Of a stretch of 39,652 nt of DNA, positions 8,155 to 16,076 are shown one piece after another. Position 1 is the first letter of the stretch; every line of letters begins with the position of its first letter. The translations under genes and the position numbers were made by a program. Below the pieces are notes generated by a model. The model did no database searches and was not told where the DNA came from. It saw only the letters and a program-made list of their open reading frames with translations. The stretch is from assembly GCF_947624825.1 (NCBI RefSeq), contig NZ_CANQLZ010000025.1:1-39652 (forward strand). The letters are read 5' to 3'. The DNA is from an uncultured Acinetobacter sp. (GTDB lineage Bacteria; Pseudomonadota; Gammaproteobacteria; Pseudomonadales; Moraxellaceae).

Positions 8155-8596
8155 ATGTTGGCTTTTTTATGTCTGATTATTGGTTTTATCTTAGGCTACA
8201 CACTCCGTGGATCACCTGCTGCTCAACCCCAAGCCAAAATTAGAACACCCCCTATAGCCACTACCCAACAGCAACGCTCTGTATTTAAAAGCCATGCATC
8301 AAACTGACAGTCAACGGATTCGTGAATTAAACTGACTTTCGACCAATCAGAGCGTTTTTTTACGTTTACTCAAACAAACTTTTCCTGACTACGAAATTGC
8401 TATTAAGCAACAACGCTTCTTATTGTTAAATCAAGATCATATGCCATTAAGCTTTTTTGAATATCAAGATGGTATCCATCCCATTAAATTGGTGGACCAA
8501 GAAGATGGTATTCCTTTGCATTTGTATAAAGCTTTACTGTCAAGTGAAGCCTTAAAAGAAGATGCCCAAGCTTTAAAATTAAAATTTCAACGCTAA
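8155..8596 (+). pseudogene. Decayed membrane-anchored hypothetical gene (frameshift plus nonsense codon)
   Basis: From ATG 8155 the frame reads MLAFLCLIIGFILGYTLRG, a single N-terminal membrane anchor, then a Gln/Pro-rich linker. At about 8275-8280 the sensible frame shifts by one (LYLKAMHQTDSQRIRELN), meets an in-frame TGA at 8333-8335, and continues in that same frame with NQSVFLRLLKQTFPDYEIAI to TAA at 8594-8596. Joining the pieces gives a coherent protein of about 145 residues. The simplest reading is one indel and one nonsense change in a once-functional gene. The family is unknown to me. Sequencing error could explain one lesion but hardly both. Confidence 0.75.
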
Positions 8597-8662
8597 AAAG
8601 CCTTTATTGTTCAAGGTCTATCCTGTAGATTGCCCTTTTTACCTTTCACATGAGGATTGCAT

Positions 8663-9361
8663 ATGCACGCGATTATTCTCGATACAGAAACCCATACCTT
8701 AAATGGACAACCGATTGAGATTGCTTATGCACCGATTGAGTTAACACAAGGACAATTAAGCCTCGATAAAAGTCAAATTTTTGATCAGTTATACCAAGTG
8801 GATGAACCGATTTCTTATGCGGCAATGGCCGTGCATCATATTTTACAAAGTGATTTAGACTGTCAACCGCATTATTCAAGTTTTTCTTTACCTTCTGAAA
8901 CCGTATATATGATCGGTCATAATATTGACTATGACTTACGTGCCATTGAAAAATGTGGTGTTGATACGCAACATATTAAAGCCATTTGCACTTTAGCTTT
9001 AGCACGTCGTGTGTGGCCGGACGCTGAAGCACATAATATATCGGCTTTAATTTATATGATCAGTCAAGGCAGTGCCAAAGCCCGCGACATGATTAAAAAA
9101 GCCCACCGTGCTGATATGGATATTATTTTAACCGCCAATATCCTCAATCAAATTATTCAAAAATTAAATCTACACAGTTTAGAAGAACTCTATGCTGCTT
9201 CTGAAGATGCCCGCATTCCACGCACATTAAACTTTGGTAAGCATAAAGGTAGCGCTTTGGCAGATTTACCTCAAGATTATGTGCAATGGTTATTACGTCA
9301 AAGCGATTTAGATCCGTATTTACGTAAAGCCTTAGAACAACAAGCCATTCAAACCCTATAA
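8663..9361 (+). CDS. ExoX-like DEDDh 3'-5' exonuclease with C-terminal accessory domain
   Basis: A 232-residue cytosolic protein. The N-terminal exonuclease domain shows ExoI Asp7-Thr-Glu9, ExoII GHNIDYD with Asp89, and ExoIII His148...Asp151. This is the complete DEDDh set of the DnaQ/ExoX fold, which degrades DNA 3' to 5' using two metal ions. The C-terminal FGKHKGSALADLPQDYVQWLL (from 191) is the small domain often fused to such exonucleases. I choose ATG 8663 because GAGG lies 7 bases upstream; a TTG two codons earlier is less likely. Likely roles are repair or mismatch-repair excision. The exact orthologue is unsure. Confidence 0.85.
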   Translation: MHAIILDTETHTLNGQPIEIAYAPIELTQGQLSLDKSQIFDQLYQVDEPISYAAMAVHHILQSDLDCQPHYSSFSLPSETVYMIGHNIDYDLRAIEKCGVDTQHIKAICTLALARRVWPDAEAHNISALIYMISQGSAKARDMIKKAHRADMDIILTANILNQIIQKLNLHSLEELYAASEDARIPRTLNFGKHKGSALADLPQDYVQWLLRQSDLDPYLRKALEQQAIQTL

Positions 9362-9620
9362 GCAATAGGCTTTAGGCAAGTTGACTTGTCTAAAGCAACT
9401 TCACCCTGAATTGATACTCTTTTTATGTGAGCTGATCTTTTTCTTATCTAAGATTTACACATGCTAAAAACAAAAATATTTGATTTATAAAAATTATTTT
9501 AAGGTTGTGTATACAATTTAACCTCAAATTATCATCACCCCCTAAAACTCTAGCACTTTGGTCGCAGGCTGCTGAATATTGCTTTTGCCTATAGTGGTGT
9601 TTTTACTAAGGCGAAGTACG

Positions 9621-9971
9621 ATGTCACATTATTTTTTGTTTGACGCTTTTGATAATCCTGTGCATTTAAGCAAAGTCGGCAATTGGGTCATTACATTTTT
9701 AAGCCCAAAAGAACAACTCGACAGCATTCAATTGGCCATCACTTATGTATTGCCACGTCATTTAAGTGACGCCTTGCAAACGCGCCGCGTGATTCTCAAT
9801 AGCACTGACAAAGCTGAGTGTTGGAATATTCAAAGTATTGAATGTTATGACAGCAACAGCCAACAAGAGCTGATCTTATCAAGTGATGAATCAGTGGCTC
9901 AAAGCGCTTTGCAACAAATTATTCAAGAATTTAGTAAATACGATGTTATGGTTGAGCTGATCAAGGCTTAA
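9621..9971 (+). CDS. Hypothetical protein, 116 residues
   Basis: A small soluble protein starting MSHYFLFDAFDNP with no signal peptide, membrane segment or motif that I recognise. The ATG at 9621 has AAGG about 9 bases upstream; an in-frame start 14 codons earlier would add a hydrophobic stretch (LLPIVVFLL) without a ribosome site and is rejected. Codon use resembles the neighbours, so it looks resident rather than recently acquired. It is followed by the convergent small RNA candidate, whose terminator stem starts 24 bases after the stop and could also serve this gene weakly. Confidence 0.65.
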   Translation: MSHYFLFDAFDNPVHLSKVGNWVITFLSPKEQLDSIQLAITYVLPRHLSDALQTRRVILNSTDKAECWNIQSIECYDSNSQQELILSSDESVAQSALQQIIQEFSKYDVMVELIKA

Positions 9972-9989
9972 ACCAAAAATTTAGGCATT

Positions 9990-10011
9990 AAAAAAGCCCG
10001 CGAAGCGGGCT
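9990..10011 (-). terminator. Terminator of the small RNA candidate
   Basis: AGCCCGC, a three-base loop and GCGGGCT, followed by TTTTTT on the minus strand. The plus strand side has no T-run, so the direction is clear. Confidence 0.8.
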
Positions 10012-10131
10012 CTGTGTTGGAAGGCTAGTGCTGGTTTTTTGTCTGAAGAGTTACCTAAAGTAACGCTTTATGACGCAACGAGCTGTCATTGATCCGTCCA
10101 ACTTAGAAGTAGCGTCTTAACAACCTACTGT
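9990..10131 (-). ncRNA. Candidate small RNA of about 142 nt with its own promoter and terminator
   Basis: On the minus strand a near-consensus promoter (TTGCCA at 10161-10166, 17-base spacer, TATAGT at 10138-10143) predicts a start near 10131. Transcription would end at a strong terminator, AGCCCGC/GCGGGCT with a 6-base T-run (9990-10011). Between them no open frame has a ribosome site. The interval can form short stems, for example GTTAC/GTAAC at 10050-10064 and TGAC/GTCA at 10070-10087, and has single-stranded runs such as ACAAAAAACC. I do not recognise it as 6S, tmRNA, RNase P or SRP RNA. It lies downstream of tRNA-Arg on the same strand but the promoter implies independent transcription. 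Confidence 0.6.
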
Positions 10132-10137
10132 AAGTGC

Positions 10138-10166
10138 ACTATAAAATGAGCTGATTTTTTTGGCAA
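10138..10166 (-). promoter_or_regulatory. Sigma-70 type promoter of the small RNA candidate
   Basis: The -35 TTGCCA and -10 TATAGT each differ from consensus by one or two bases, with the ideal 17-base spacing. The first protein start codon on this strand is far away, which is why it is read as an RNA-gene promoter. Confidence 0.6.
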
Positions 10167-10253
10167 GCACAGTTAACATTTGTGCAAAATATATACCACA
10201 AAAACTCAATTGTGTTTTGAGCCAACAAATAAAATACGTATTTATAATTAAAA

Positions 10254-10330
10254 TGGTGCGCCCGGCGGGGATCGAACCCACGGCCTCAGGTTTCGGAAAC
10301 CTGCACTCTATCCAACTGAGCTACGGACGC
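10254..10330 (-). tRNA. tRNA-Arg (anticodon CCG), reads CGG
   Basis: The minus strand gives a 77-nt cloverleaf with encoded CCA (10254-10256). The acceptor stem GCGTCCG pairs with CGGGCGC with one G-U. The D arm is AGCTCAGTTGGATAGAGT. The anticodon stem CAGGT/ACCTG holds loop TTCCGAA, with CCG at 10294-10296. The T arm contains GGTTCGATCC. A -10-like TATGAT at 10340-10345 lies just upstream, consistent with transcription starting next to the 5' end. Confidence 0.97.
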
Positions 10331-10508
10331 GCGGTGCACATCATACCAAAAAAACACATAAGGTAAAGCAACTATCTCAAAGTTATTGCTTTTGTGCCTA
10401 TGCTTTAAACAATGTTCTGTATTTGCAATGCTAAATTCTGTGAGTATGGCTTGGCTTGGTGCGGCTTATCACTCACAATAGCGTTATTCTGTTGTATATG
10501 AGACTTTC

Positions 10509-11444
10509 ATGACTGATGCTTTGACGTTAAGAGACTTATCCAAAACCTATCGTAATGGTTTTCAAGCCTTAAAAGGGATTAATCTTGATGTGCCTGAAGG
10601 TGAGTTTTATGCACTTTTGGGACCCAATGGTGCAGGTAAATCCACAACGATCAGCATTATTAGCTCGCTGACTAAAAAAACTTCCGGCACAGTTGAGATT
10701 TTTGGACATAACTTAGACACCCACCCTTCGCATGCTAAACAACACTTAGGGATTGTACCGCAAGAATTTAACTTTGGTCATTTTGAAAAGACCTTTGATA
10801 TTTTAGTGACCCAAGCCGGCTACTACGGTATCCCTAAAAAAATTGCCGAACAACGTGCTGAGTTGTATTTAGAAAAATTAGGTCTTTGGGAAAAACGCCA
10901 CACCCAAGCCCGTATGCTCTCAGGGGGCATGAAGCGTCGTTTGATGATTGCCCGTGCCATGATGCATGAACCAAAATTACTCATTTTGGATGAACCCACA
11001 GCAGGGGTTGATATTGAGCTGCGTCGTTCGATGTGGGATTTTTTAAATGAAGCCAACAGCCAAGGCACATCAATTATTTTGACCACACATTATTTAGAAG
11101 AAGCTGAAATGCTGTGTCGTCGTATTGCGATCATTGACCGTGGTGTGATTAAAGAAGACACCACCATGAAAAGCTTCTTGAATCAACTCAATGAAGAATC
11201 CTTTATTTTTGATTTAGCCGAAGCCATTACAGCACCACAACTTGAGATTATTGGGGTGAAATTTAATTTAATTGACCCTGTCACTTTAGAGGTGACCTTG
11301 GACAAAGCCCACAGCATGAATGATTTATTCCAATTGCTACAGGCACAAAATATTCAAGTCCGCAGTATGCGCAACAAATCTAATCGTTTAGAAGAGTTAT
11401 TTGTCAAAATGGTGGAGAAAAACCTTGCTGAGGAGGCAAAATGA
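10509..11444 (+). CDS. ABC transporter ATP-binding protein (YadG type)
   Basis: A 311-residue nucleotide-binding subunit of an ABC-2 type exporter. Walker A GPNGAGKST is at 38-46, the Q-loop Gln at 85, signature LSGGM at 137-141, Walker B LLILDE at 157-162 and the switch His at 194; all are intact. It overlaps the permease gene by 4 bases (ATGA), so translation is coupled. Closest by pattern is E. coli YadG/YadH, whose substrate is unknown; the C-terminal 80 residues after the ATPase core are as in that family. The start has only a weak GAG site. Confidence 0.9.
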   Translation: MTDALTLRDLSKTYRNGFQALKGINLDVPEGEFYALLGPNGAGKSTTISIISSLTKKTSGTVEIFGHNLDTHPSHAKQHLGIVPQEFNFGHFEKTFDILVTQAGYYGIPKKIAEQRAELYLEKLGLWEKRHTQARMLSGGMKRRLMIARAMMHEPKLLILDEPTAGVDIELRRSMWDFLNEANSQGTSIILTTHYLEEAEMLCRRIAIIDRGVIKEDTTMKSFLNQLNEESFIFDLAEAITAPQLEIIGVKFNLIDPVTLEVTLDKAHSMNDLFQLLQAQNIQVRSMRNKSNRLEELFVKMVEKNLAEEAK

Positions 11445-12214
11445 ACTTTAACCAACTCAGTGTTGCTTTCTTAACTTTATTAAGAAAAGAAATCCGCCGT
11501 TTTATGCGTATTTGGCCGCAAACTTTGTTGCCACCTGCCATTACCATGAGCTTATATTTTGTGATCTTTGGTAATTTGGTCGGCTCACGTATTGGCGATA
11601 TGGGCGGCTTTAGCTATATGCAGTTTATTGTGCCCGGCTTAATTATGATGGCCGTGATTACCAATAGTTATGCCAACGTTTCATCTAGCTTCTTTAGTGC
11701 CAAATTCCAAAAAAGCATTGAAGAATTGATTATGAGCCCTGTGCCTCTGCATCTTGTGCTATGGGGCTATGTGTTAGGTGGAGTATGCCGTGGCTTATTG
11801 GTTGCCATTATTGTCACCGCCATGAGCTTATTCTTTACTGACCTGTATATCACCAATTGGTTTGTGACGATTTATACGGTGTTAATTACCTCATTGCTGT
11901 TTGCTTTGGGTGGCTTTATTAATGCAGTCTATGCAAAATCATTTGATGATATTTCAATTATTCCAACCTTTGTGCTCACACCACTGACCTATTTAGGTGG
12001 TGTGTTTTATGCCATTAGTGCCCTTAGCCCATTTTGGCAAAATTTATCTTTAATTAACCCTGTGGTATATATGGTCAATGCCTTCCGTTTTGGCATTTTA
12101 GGCCACAGCGATGTCAATGTTGGTGTATCGCTTAGCGTGATTACACTATGTTGTGGCGCCTTATATGCAACAGCGTACCATTTACTTTCTCGTGGCTCAG
12201 GAATGCGTGAATAA
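11441..12214 (+). CDS. ABC-2 type transporter permease (YadH type)
   Basis: A 257-residue inner-membrane protein with about six hydrophobic segments. It shows the ABC-2 signature near residues 180-200 (TPLTYLGGVFYAISALSPFW), seen in YadH, NodJ and other exporter permeases. It pairs with the ATPase encoded just upstream through a 4-base overlap. Its stop overlaps the queF start by one base (TAATG). Substrate unknown. The link to queF is an operon link only; no queuosine precursor export is implied by the sequence. Confidence 0.88.
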   Translation: MNFNQLSVAFLTLLRKEIRRFMRIWPQTLLPPAITMSLYFVIFGNLVGSRIGDMGGFSYMQFIVPGLIMMAVITNSYANVSSSFFSAKFQKSIEELIMSPVPLHLVLWGYVLGGVCRGLLVAIIVTAMSLFFTDLYITNWFVTIYTVLITSLLFALGGFINAVYAKSFDDISIIPTFVLTPLTYLGGVFYAISALSPFWQNLSLINPVVYMVNAFRFGILGHSDVNVGVSLSVITLCCGALYATAYHLLSRGSGMRE

Positions 12215-13023
12215 TGAGTGTAGAACAATCTCTTTTGGGTAAAGACACCCAATACCCAACCCAATATCAGCCCGATATTTTATTTCCAATTGCCCGTGAA
12301 CCTGCACGTGAGAAATATGCGCAAGTGGCAGGCATTCGCCAAGGTAAAGATTGGTGGCATGTTTTTGAAATTTCTTGGTTAAATCCACATGGCGTACCGC
12401 AAGTGGCAATTGGTCGCTTAACGCTACCGGCGAACTCGCCTAATCTCATCGAATCAAAATCATTAAAGTTGTACTTTAATAGCATGAACTTTACTCACTT
12501 TGCGTCAAAAGAGGCTTTTCAGGCCACTGTGGAGCAAGATTTATCTCAAGCAGCAGGTGCAGCGGTTTGTATTGAATTGTTTCATGTCGATGAACTTCAG
12601 GTCTGTAAAGCTCAAGGGATCTATATTGATGAAAATACACCATCACGCTTAGAACAGCATCCTGATGCTGCACTCTTGGCTCTTGCTGATGATCAAGAAG
12701 TCGAAGAAACACTGTATTCACATTTATTGCGCAGTAATTGCCCAGTGACTGGTCAACCCGATTGGGGCACAGTGTTCATTCGCTATCAAGGCAAGAAAAT
12801 TTGTCATGCAGGTTTGTTGGCTTATATTATTTCCTATCGTCAGCACAATGGCTTTCATGAGCAATGTGTTGAACAAATCTATGCCGATATTTGGCAAAAC
12901 CTTAAGCCCAATAAACTGATGGTCTATGCAACTTATACGCGTCGTGGTGGTTTAGACATTAATCCATGTCGTGTTTCTGATGAAGATTGGTTAGTTAAAC
13001 CCATTCGTTTATCACGTCAATAG
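12214..13023 (+). CDS. queF: NADPH-dependent 7-cyano-7-deazaguanine reductase (type II QueF)
   Basis: A 269-residue enzyme reducing preQ0 to preQ1 in the queuosine tRNA-modification pathway. It has the tandem tunnelling-fold layout of the long (E. coli type) QueF. The QueF motif ESKSLKLYFNS is at 80-90. The catalytic cysteine Cys176 and Asp183 lie in SNCPVTGQPDWG. It starts inside the stop of the ABC permease gene (one-base overlap) and lies 23 bases before the next gene. The earlier pathway genes queE and queC are at 28913-30319 in the same window. Confidence 0.96.
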   Translation: MSVEQSLLGKDTQYPTQYQPDILFPIAREPAREKYAQVAGIRQGKDWWHVFEISWLNPHGVPQVAIGRLTLPANSPNLIESKSLKLYFNSMNFTHFASKEAFQATVEQDLSQAAGAAVCIELFHVDELQVCKAQGIYIDENTPSRLEQHPDAALLALADDQEVEETLYSHLLRSNCPVTGQPDWGTVFIRYQGKKICHAGLLAYIISYRQHNGFHEQCVEQIYADIWQNLKPNKLMVYATYTRRGGLDINPCRVSDEDWLVKPIRLSRQ

Positions 13024-13046
13024 ACTCCGTTTTTAAAGGTGTTCAC

Positions 13047-13697
13047 ATGCCGCGTTTTGGTTTTACGCCATCAGTTGCATTGCTTAACAACATTCAATAT
13101 GGCTTAAGAGTAAAAAACTCAGGTGAAGCCTTAGCTGAACTGCGCTATGAAACTGCTGTGTACTTATATACAGAATTGATTTTAAAGCTACTGCATGACT
13201 TAGTGGTACAATTACCCCAAAGCGCAGCACGTGACACTACGTTAAAATTGGCAGACTATATTCAAGCTAGTGTGGCGTTGATGCTCAAGCCTTTAGACAC
13301 CGATGTAAGCCATAAAATTGCCAAAGCTTCAATTGAGTTTTATGGCAGAAGTCTATTTAAGAGTCAAACCAGTCAATATCAAGTCGGTTTGTTTTTAGAT
13401 CCGCGTTTATATACCAATTTAGAACATAGCTTAAAAGCTGTACAGGCGGGTGAGCGCATTGATATTGCTGCGCTTACTGAAATCTACAAGCAAACTGCTG
13501 AAAGCTTGGTGGCTCACTTTATAACCGAATTTAGCCAAACCCTAAATTTTGATATGGTGCAGGCTAAAGCATGGGATACCGCAACTGGCAATTTGCTAAA
13601 AGCGATTTATATTGCGCTTGATCAAATCATGCCAAAGTTACATCGGCATGAACTTAAAATTTGGGCTGAGCATCATCTTCAACAACTACATGCTTAA
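13047..13697 (+). CDS. Conserved hypothetical helical protein, 216 residues
   Basis: A soluble, predicted all-helical protein (starts MPRFGFTPSVALL) without signal peptide or recognised motif. AAGGTG precedes the ATG, and it lies 23 bases after queF, so it is the last gene of the ABC-queF operon and ends at a strong terminator. Its length and hydrophobic periodicity suggest a helical bundle, possibly a ligand-binding or dimer domain, but I cannot assign a family. Codon use matches the neighbours. Confidence 0.7.
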   Translation: MPRFGFTPSVALLNNIQYGLRVKNSGEALAELRYETAVYLYTELILKLLHDLVVQLPQSAARDTTLKLADYIQASVALMLKPLDTDVSHKIAKASIEFYGRSLFKSQTSQYQVGLFLDPRLYTNLEHSLKAVQAGERIDIAALTEIYKQTAESLVAHFITEFSQTLNFDMVQAKAWDTATGNLLKAIYIALDQIMPKLHRHELKIWAEHHLQQLHA

Positions 13698-13702
13698 ATT
13701 CA

Positions 13703-13730
13703 AAAAAACCAGCTTCGGCTGGTTTTTTTA
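13703..13730 (+). terminator. Terminator of the ABC-queF operon
   Basis: AACCAGC, a TTCG tetraloop and GCTGGTT, followed by seven T residues, directly after the stop of the 216-residue gene. Confidence 0.9.
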
Positions 13731-13953
13731 ATGGATAAATCTATACGCTTTACAGAGGCTTTTTTTTGCTTTTAAATCACGTAGAATGCTTGATGTATCA
13801 AGTCATTGCTTGATTTTGTAAGCTTTTGTAGCAATTTTTGCTCTACGCATAGGCTACGATGCTATGTTAGTTATGCAACCGATTTCCTATGTCGCCTTTT
13901 GTCTAGATAAGTTGTTCATAGCATTATCTAGCAGTCAGTTTTTGGACTTTAAC

Positions 13954-14961
13954 ATGACGTTAAAACTTCGTTTCAATAAAAAAATACAACGCTTTGCTCT
14001 GATGACTTTGGCACTTTGTGGTAGTAGTTTTACCGTGCAAGCCAATGACTTTATCAGCCATCCTGAATATGCAAGTTTTAAACAAAAAACCATGCAAACT
14101 TATGGTTTAAGCGAACAGCAAATTGATCTTGCTATGAGTGGTTCGCGCAATCGTCCAAATATCATTGAAATTATGAACCGTCCAGGTGAGAGCAAACCTT
14201 GGTATAGCTACAAAACTAACTTTCTAGCCGAAGGCACAATTCAGCGTGGTGTGCTTTTTAAACAACAATATGCCGACACCCTAAATCGTGCTGAGCAGCA
14301 ATTTGGCGTACCACAAGCGATTATTTTGGGCATTTTAGGTGTTGAGACAGGCTATGGCGCCAACAAGGGTAATTTAATGACCCGCGATGCCCTCGCGACT
14401 TTAGCCTTTGGTTATCCGCGTCGTGCGCCTTATTTCCAAGATGAATTGGCAGCATTACTCAACTTTAGTTATAAAGAAGGCATTACTGCAAGTTCAGTCC
14501 AAGGCTCTTATGCAGGTGCAATTGGCTACCCACAATTTATGCCAAGCAACATTCCTAAATTTGGCGTTGACTACGATGGCAATGGTCATATTGATTTACG
14601 CAATTCAGCAGTTGATGCCATTGGCTCGATTGCCAATTATTTGGCGCAACATGGTTGGCAGCGCAATCAGCCGGTTGCTTTTGCCGCACGCTATAGCGGT
14701 CAACATGCTAGCCAAATTATTGCTAAAGATTTAACCCAACCTAGCCCTTACGGCGTGCTCAATAGTCAAGGTGTTACGCCCTTAAATCCCTTAGTACGTA
14801 TTGATCCATTGGACCTGGTCAATGTGATTGAACTGCAGGAAAATTATGGTCCAAGTTACTATATTACTTACCCTAATTTCCAAGTAATTACCACCTATAA
14901 CAGAAGCCGCATGTATGCCACAGCTGTATGGCAATTAGGGATTGAAGTCGCTAGCCGCTAA
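13954..14961 (+). CDS. mltB: Lytic murein transglycosylase B
   Basis: A 335-residue periplasmic enzyme that cleaves the MurNAc-GlcNAc bond with formation of 1,6-anhydroMurNAc. After a signal peptide of about 30 residues (cleavage near VQA-ND) comes the MltB/SltB-type domain. The catalytic glutamate is probably Glu131 in ILGVETGYGANKG. Later motifs YAGAIGYPQFMPSN and DYDGNGHIDL (a possible EF-hand-like Ca site, as in Slt35) are present. No good lipobox is seen (LALC lacks a small residue before Cys), so it may be soluble. ATG 13954 is chosen because it begins a normal signal peptide; 30 extra upstream codons are open but unlikely. Confidence 0.9.
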   Translation: MTLKLRFNKKIQRFALMTLALCGSSFTVQANDFISHPEYASFKQKTMQTYGLSEQQIDLAMSGSRNRPNIIEIMNRPGESKPWYSYKTNFLAEGTIQRGVLFKQQYADTLNRAEQQFGVPQAIILGILGVETGYGANKGNLMTRDALATLAFGYPRRAPYFQDELAALLNFSYKEGITASSVQGSYAGAIGYPQFMPSNIPKFGVDYDGNGHIDLRNSAVDAIGSIANYLAQHGWQRNQPVAFAARYSGQHASQIIAKDLTQPSPYGVLNSQGVTPLNPLVRIDPLDLVNVIELQENYGPSYYITYPNFQVITTYNRSRMYATAVWQLGIEVASR

Positions 14962-15010
14962 GATCAATTTAAATCCAAACTAAAAAAGTCAACATTTTTT
15001 TAGCTACAAA

Positions 15011-15067
15011 TGATTAATAAATATACATTTTAAATAAATTGTTACAATATTGTATATTTATTAATCA
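15011..15067. repeat. Perfect 17-bp inverted repeat between mltB and rlpA
   Basis: TGATTAATAAATATACA (15011-15027) is the exact reverse complement of 15051-15067, with a 23-base AT-rich spacer. No T-run follows on either strand, so it is not an ordinary terminator. It is about 165 bases upstream of rlpA and 50 bases after mltB. Confidence 0.85.
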
Positions 15068-15231
15068 ATAAAATAGCTTTTTCGTAATTTTTCCGGTTAT
15101 TTTAGTATCAATACTAGACACTATGCTTGCCACATGAATATTATCATTTCCGTCAAATGTAGTTGCAAACATGAATTTATCAAAAACTTTGCCCGCCTCT
15201 ACACTGGCAATTTTTTGATATAGGAGTTTTT

Positions 15232-15843
15232 ATGCATTCATCAATTAAATATGTTTTAGCCTTAAGTAGTTTATTTGCCCTGAGTCAGTCGCAGGCTGAT
15301 ATGGTGCAATCATCATCATTAAAACAAGATGCTGATAACACGCGCCTTGCGGCACGCGTATTAAACAAAGAAGCACAAGATTTTAATCAGCACTTTTCTA
15401 ACTTAAATAGTCTTTCAATCACTGAGCGTTCTGGCGACCAAGTTCGTCGTCAAACCATTGCTGCGAAAATCGAAATTCCAGCCGAAGAGCCTTCAGTGAT
15501 TGAAAAACTAAATACTGTAGCATCTAATACAGTACGTAAGTTTAGCCAAACGGGTATGGCCTCTTGGTATGGTCGTCAATTTCATGGTCGTAAAACAGCC
15601 AGTGGTGAAACTTTTGACATGAATGCCATGACAGCAGCACACCGCAGCTTGCCATTAAACTGTTATATCCGTGTTACCAATAAAACCAATGGCAAGAGCG
15701 TTGTTGTAAAGGTCAATGACCGTGGTCCATTCCATGGCAACCGTGTGGTCGACTTATCTTATGGTGCTGCTAAGCGATTAGGGATTACCAATGCAGGCAC
15801 AGCTAAAGTGAGTATTGAACGCGTGGCGGGTCCTAACTCTTAA
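15232..15843 (+). CDS. rlpA: RlpA-like septal-ring lytic transglycosylase (double-psi beta-barrel)
   Basis: A 203-residue exported protein. A signal peptide covers residues 1 to about 22 (SQSQA), with no lipobox. A low-complexity linker leads to the RlpA double-psi beta-barrel from about residue 107: GMASWYGRQFHGRKTASGE, then MTAAHRSLP and VKVNDRGPF, and VDLSYGAAKRLG. RlpA of Pseudomonas cleaves naked glycan strands at the division septum. The C-terminal SPOR domain of that protein is missing here, so septal targeting must work differently or not occur. TAGGAG precedes the ATG. It lies after mltB but in its own transcription unit judging from the 270-base gap. Confidence 0.88.
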   Translation: MHSSIKYVLALSSLFALSQSQADMVQSSSLKQDADNTRLAARVLNKEAQDFNQHFSNLNSLSITERSGDQVRRQTIAAKIEIPAEEPSVIEKLNTVASNTVRKFSQTGMASWYGRQFHGRKTASGETFDMNAMTAAHRSLPLNCYIRVTNKTNGKSVVVKVNDRGPFHGNRVVDLSYGAAKRLGITNAGTAKVSIERVAGPNS

Positions 15844-15862
15844 GTGACGCACTACATTTGAT

Positions 15863-15889
15863 AAAAGCCACATTCGTTGTGGCTTTTTT
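15863..15889 (+). terminator. Terminator of rlpA
   Basis: AAAGCCACA/TGTGGCTTT stem with a short loop and a T-run, 20 bases after the stop. Confidence 0.88.
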
Positions 15890-16076
15890 ATTGTGATGCA
15901 GCATCAAGCGCTGTGAAGCTCTCAGTCGCTTGATGAGTCATATTAGCAGCTATGTACCTGCCTAAGCTTCAGGCATATACAATCCACAAAGCAAAGCGCT
16001 GATATAAAGTTTGCGTGTTGATGATTGATGTCAAAATCATCTATAGTAGTCACTGCCCCACCTGCTTTGTTTTGCT

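Noticed and set aside
10160..10366. 68-codon plus-strand frame containing MVRPAGIEPTASGFGN
   Set aside because: It is the reverse-strand translation of tRNA-Arg, a well-known false gene pattern.
11441..13023. ABC exporter as a queuosine-precursor transporter
   Set aside because: Operon overlap alone is not evidence; preQ0/preQ1 carriers known to me are of other families (YhhQ/QueT).
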